This document shows positions 63,228 through 64,000 of a stretch of DNA of 64,000 nucleotides, piece by piece. The stretch's first letter is position 1. Every line of letters starts with the position of its first letter. A model generated the notes under the pieces. The model searched no databases. It was not told the origin of the DNA and worked only from the letters and a program-made list of their open reading frames with translations. Origin of the DNA: Methanobrevibacter thaueri (GTDB lineage: Archaea > Methanobacteriota > Methanobacteria > Methanobacteriales > Methanobacteriaceae). A program made the position numbers and the translations under genes. Where the stretch lies: positions 1 to 64,000 of the forward strand of contig NZ_SUTJ01000006.1 in NCBI RefSeq assembly GCF_015062915.1. The letters run 5' to 3'.

Positions 63228-64000
63228 GTACGACTTTGAAAGTGTTGTGGACAGGCACAACACCGATTCAGTCAAATGGGATTTATTTGATGATGATTTG
63301 CCGATGTGGGTGGCGGACATGGACTTCAAGGTGGCTCCAAAAATCAGCGAAGCCATCCTAGAAAGGGCCAATCACCCAGTATACGGCTATACCATAGTCA
63401 CTGATGAGCTTTTTGATGCATACATCAGTTGGTGGGACAGAAGATATGGCTTGAAAATGTCTCGTGAGGATATGGCATATGCAATGGGAGTGATGCCGTC
63501 AATATCATCAATGATCAGGTGCCTGACTGATGTTGGCGATGAGATATTAATTCAAACACCTGTTTATCATGTCTTTTTCTATGTCATTGAGGAAAATGAC
63601 AGGAAAGTGTTGGAGAATGAATTGATTTTTGAAAACGGCGAGTATAAAATCGATTTTGATGACTTGGATGAGAAACTGTCAAAAGTCAAGATGATGATTT
63701 TATGCAATCCCCACAATCCGATAGGAAAAATCTGGTCACGTGAGGAACTGGACAGGATTGATGAGCTGTGCCGAAAGCATGACGTCATACTGATTTCTGA
63801 TGAGATACACTGTGACCTGACAGATCCCGGTGTCAAGTACAATCCGTTCAGGGCAAATGATAATGTCATAAGGTGCCTTTCACCGTCAAAATCATTCAAT
63901 ATAGCAGGATATCAAAGTTCAGTGGTTCATGCAACAAACCCTGAGCTATTGGAAAAGATAAAATCTCAAATTCACATTGACAATTCAGACTCATGCAACG
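63214..64000 (+). CDS. MalY/PatB-family aminotransferase, partial (runs off the window)
   Basis: 262 codons are in the window; the C-terminus is missing. Class I/II PLP fold with MWVADMDF at the N-terminus, NPHNPIGKIW, SDEIHCDL and the PLP-binding Lys in SPSKSFNIAG. MalY/PatB enzymes are cystathionine beta-lyases or related aminotransferases. It overlaps the nitroreductase end by 14 nt; the start ATG is at 63214. Confidence 0.9.
   Translation, partial: MKNTKYDFESVVDRHNTDSVKWDLFDDDLPMWVADMDFKVAPKISEAILERANHPVYGYTIVTDELFDAYISWWDRRYGLKMSREDMAYAMGVMPSISSMIRCLTDVGDEILIQTPVYHVFFYVIEENDRKVLENELIFENGEYKIDFDDLDEKLSKVKMMILCNPHNPIGKIWSREELDRIDELCRKHDVILISDEIHCDLTDPGVKYNPFRANDNVIRCLSPSKSFNIAGYQSSVVHATNPELLEKIKSQIHIDNSDSCN

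Overview
The window looks like a stretch of chromosome from a low-GC methanogenic archaeon of the Methanobacteriales, most likely a Methanobrevibacter or close relative. The evidence is gene content: a methanofuran biosynthesis enzyme (MfnB), a component-A2-type ATPase for methyl-CoM reductase activation, a NifH-like CfbC for coenzyme F430, geranylgeranyl reductase with its own ferredoxin, archaeal ribosomal protein eL43, RNA polymerase subunit P, prefoldin beta, Pcc1, archaeal riboflavin synthase and deoxyhypusine synthase, plus a secreted beta-helix adhesin-like protein typical of gut Methanobrevibacter. Promoters are archaeal (A/T-rich TATA boxes). Ribosome binding sites are GGAGG or GGTGAT, the latter often creating a false in-frame GTG upstream of the real ATG.

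Layout: 0-6 kb, a Ski2-type helicase, a HerA-like ATPase and small conserved proteins; 6 kb, tRNA-Leu(GAG) and an adhesin-like protein; 7.8-12 kb, GalU, an iron-sulfur aldo/keto reductase, and a small Cys-pair protein beside a radical SAM/SPASM enzyme and a 93-residue RyR-like protein; 12-14 kb, a CPC-type metal P-type ATPase behind an array of palindromic sites; 14-18.7 kb, HisG, a CBS regulator, deoxyhypusine synthase, PyrF; 18.9-21.5 kb, the CbiMNQO cobalt/nickel ECF transporter; 21.6-25 kb, riboflavin synthase, a GT2/DUF2304 pair and a LutAB-like pair; 25-27.4 kb, MfnB and IMP dehydrogenase; 27.6-29.5 kb, a compact archaeal information-processing operon (eL43, RpoP, Brix, Pcc1, prefoldin beta, DUF3194); 29.5-30.1 kb, a non-coding gap with two candidate structured RNAs; 30-42 kb, HisA-like protein, CDF transporter, PfkB kinase, a 2415-residue DUF4011/SF1/nuclease/DUF3320 helicase and UvrC; 42.9-48.4 kb, component A2, UspA, ferredoxin, GGR, GalE; 48.5-52.4 kb, PurF, a U32 protein, CfbC, Ogt; 52.4-58.2 kb, membrane proteins, GNAT, HAD, Spx-like, nitroreductase, SerS; 58.4-64 kb, AIM24-like protein, three tandem flavodoxin-fold reductases, an unknown protein behind its own palindromic operators, DUF308 protein, nitroreductase and a MalY/PatB aminotransferase cut by the window end.

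The most interesting signal is a recurring palindrome, AGTA-N-TACT with variable flanks. It occurs in 33/34-nt-spaced pairs upstream of the metal P-type ATPase (four copies), the CbiMNQO operon, and a 577-nt gap where no protein is encoded but a TATA box and a roughly 100-nt hairpin RNA with a T-tract follow. This suggests one metal-responsive regulator controlling an exporter or importer ATPase, a Co/Ni importer and an uncharacterised small RNA. A second notable locus is the giant helicase: its nuclease domain appears to have lost the usual Glu and His residues, and it carries an acidic repetitive linker of about 900 residues before the C-terminal DUF3320 domain. No IS element, prophage or CRISPR array was seen. 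Family names come from recognition of the translated sequences, not from a database search.
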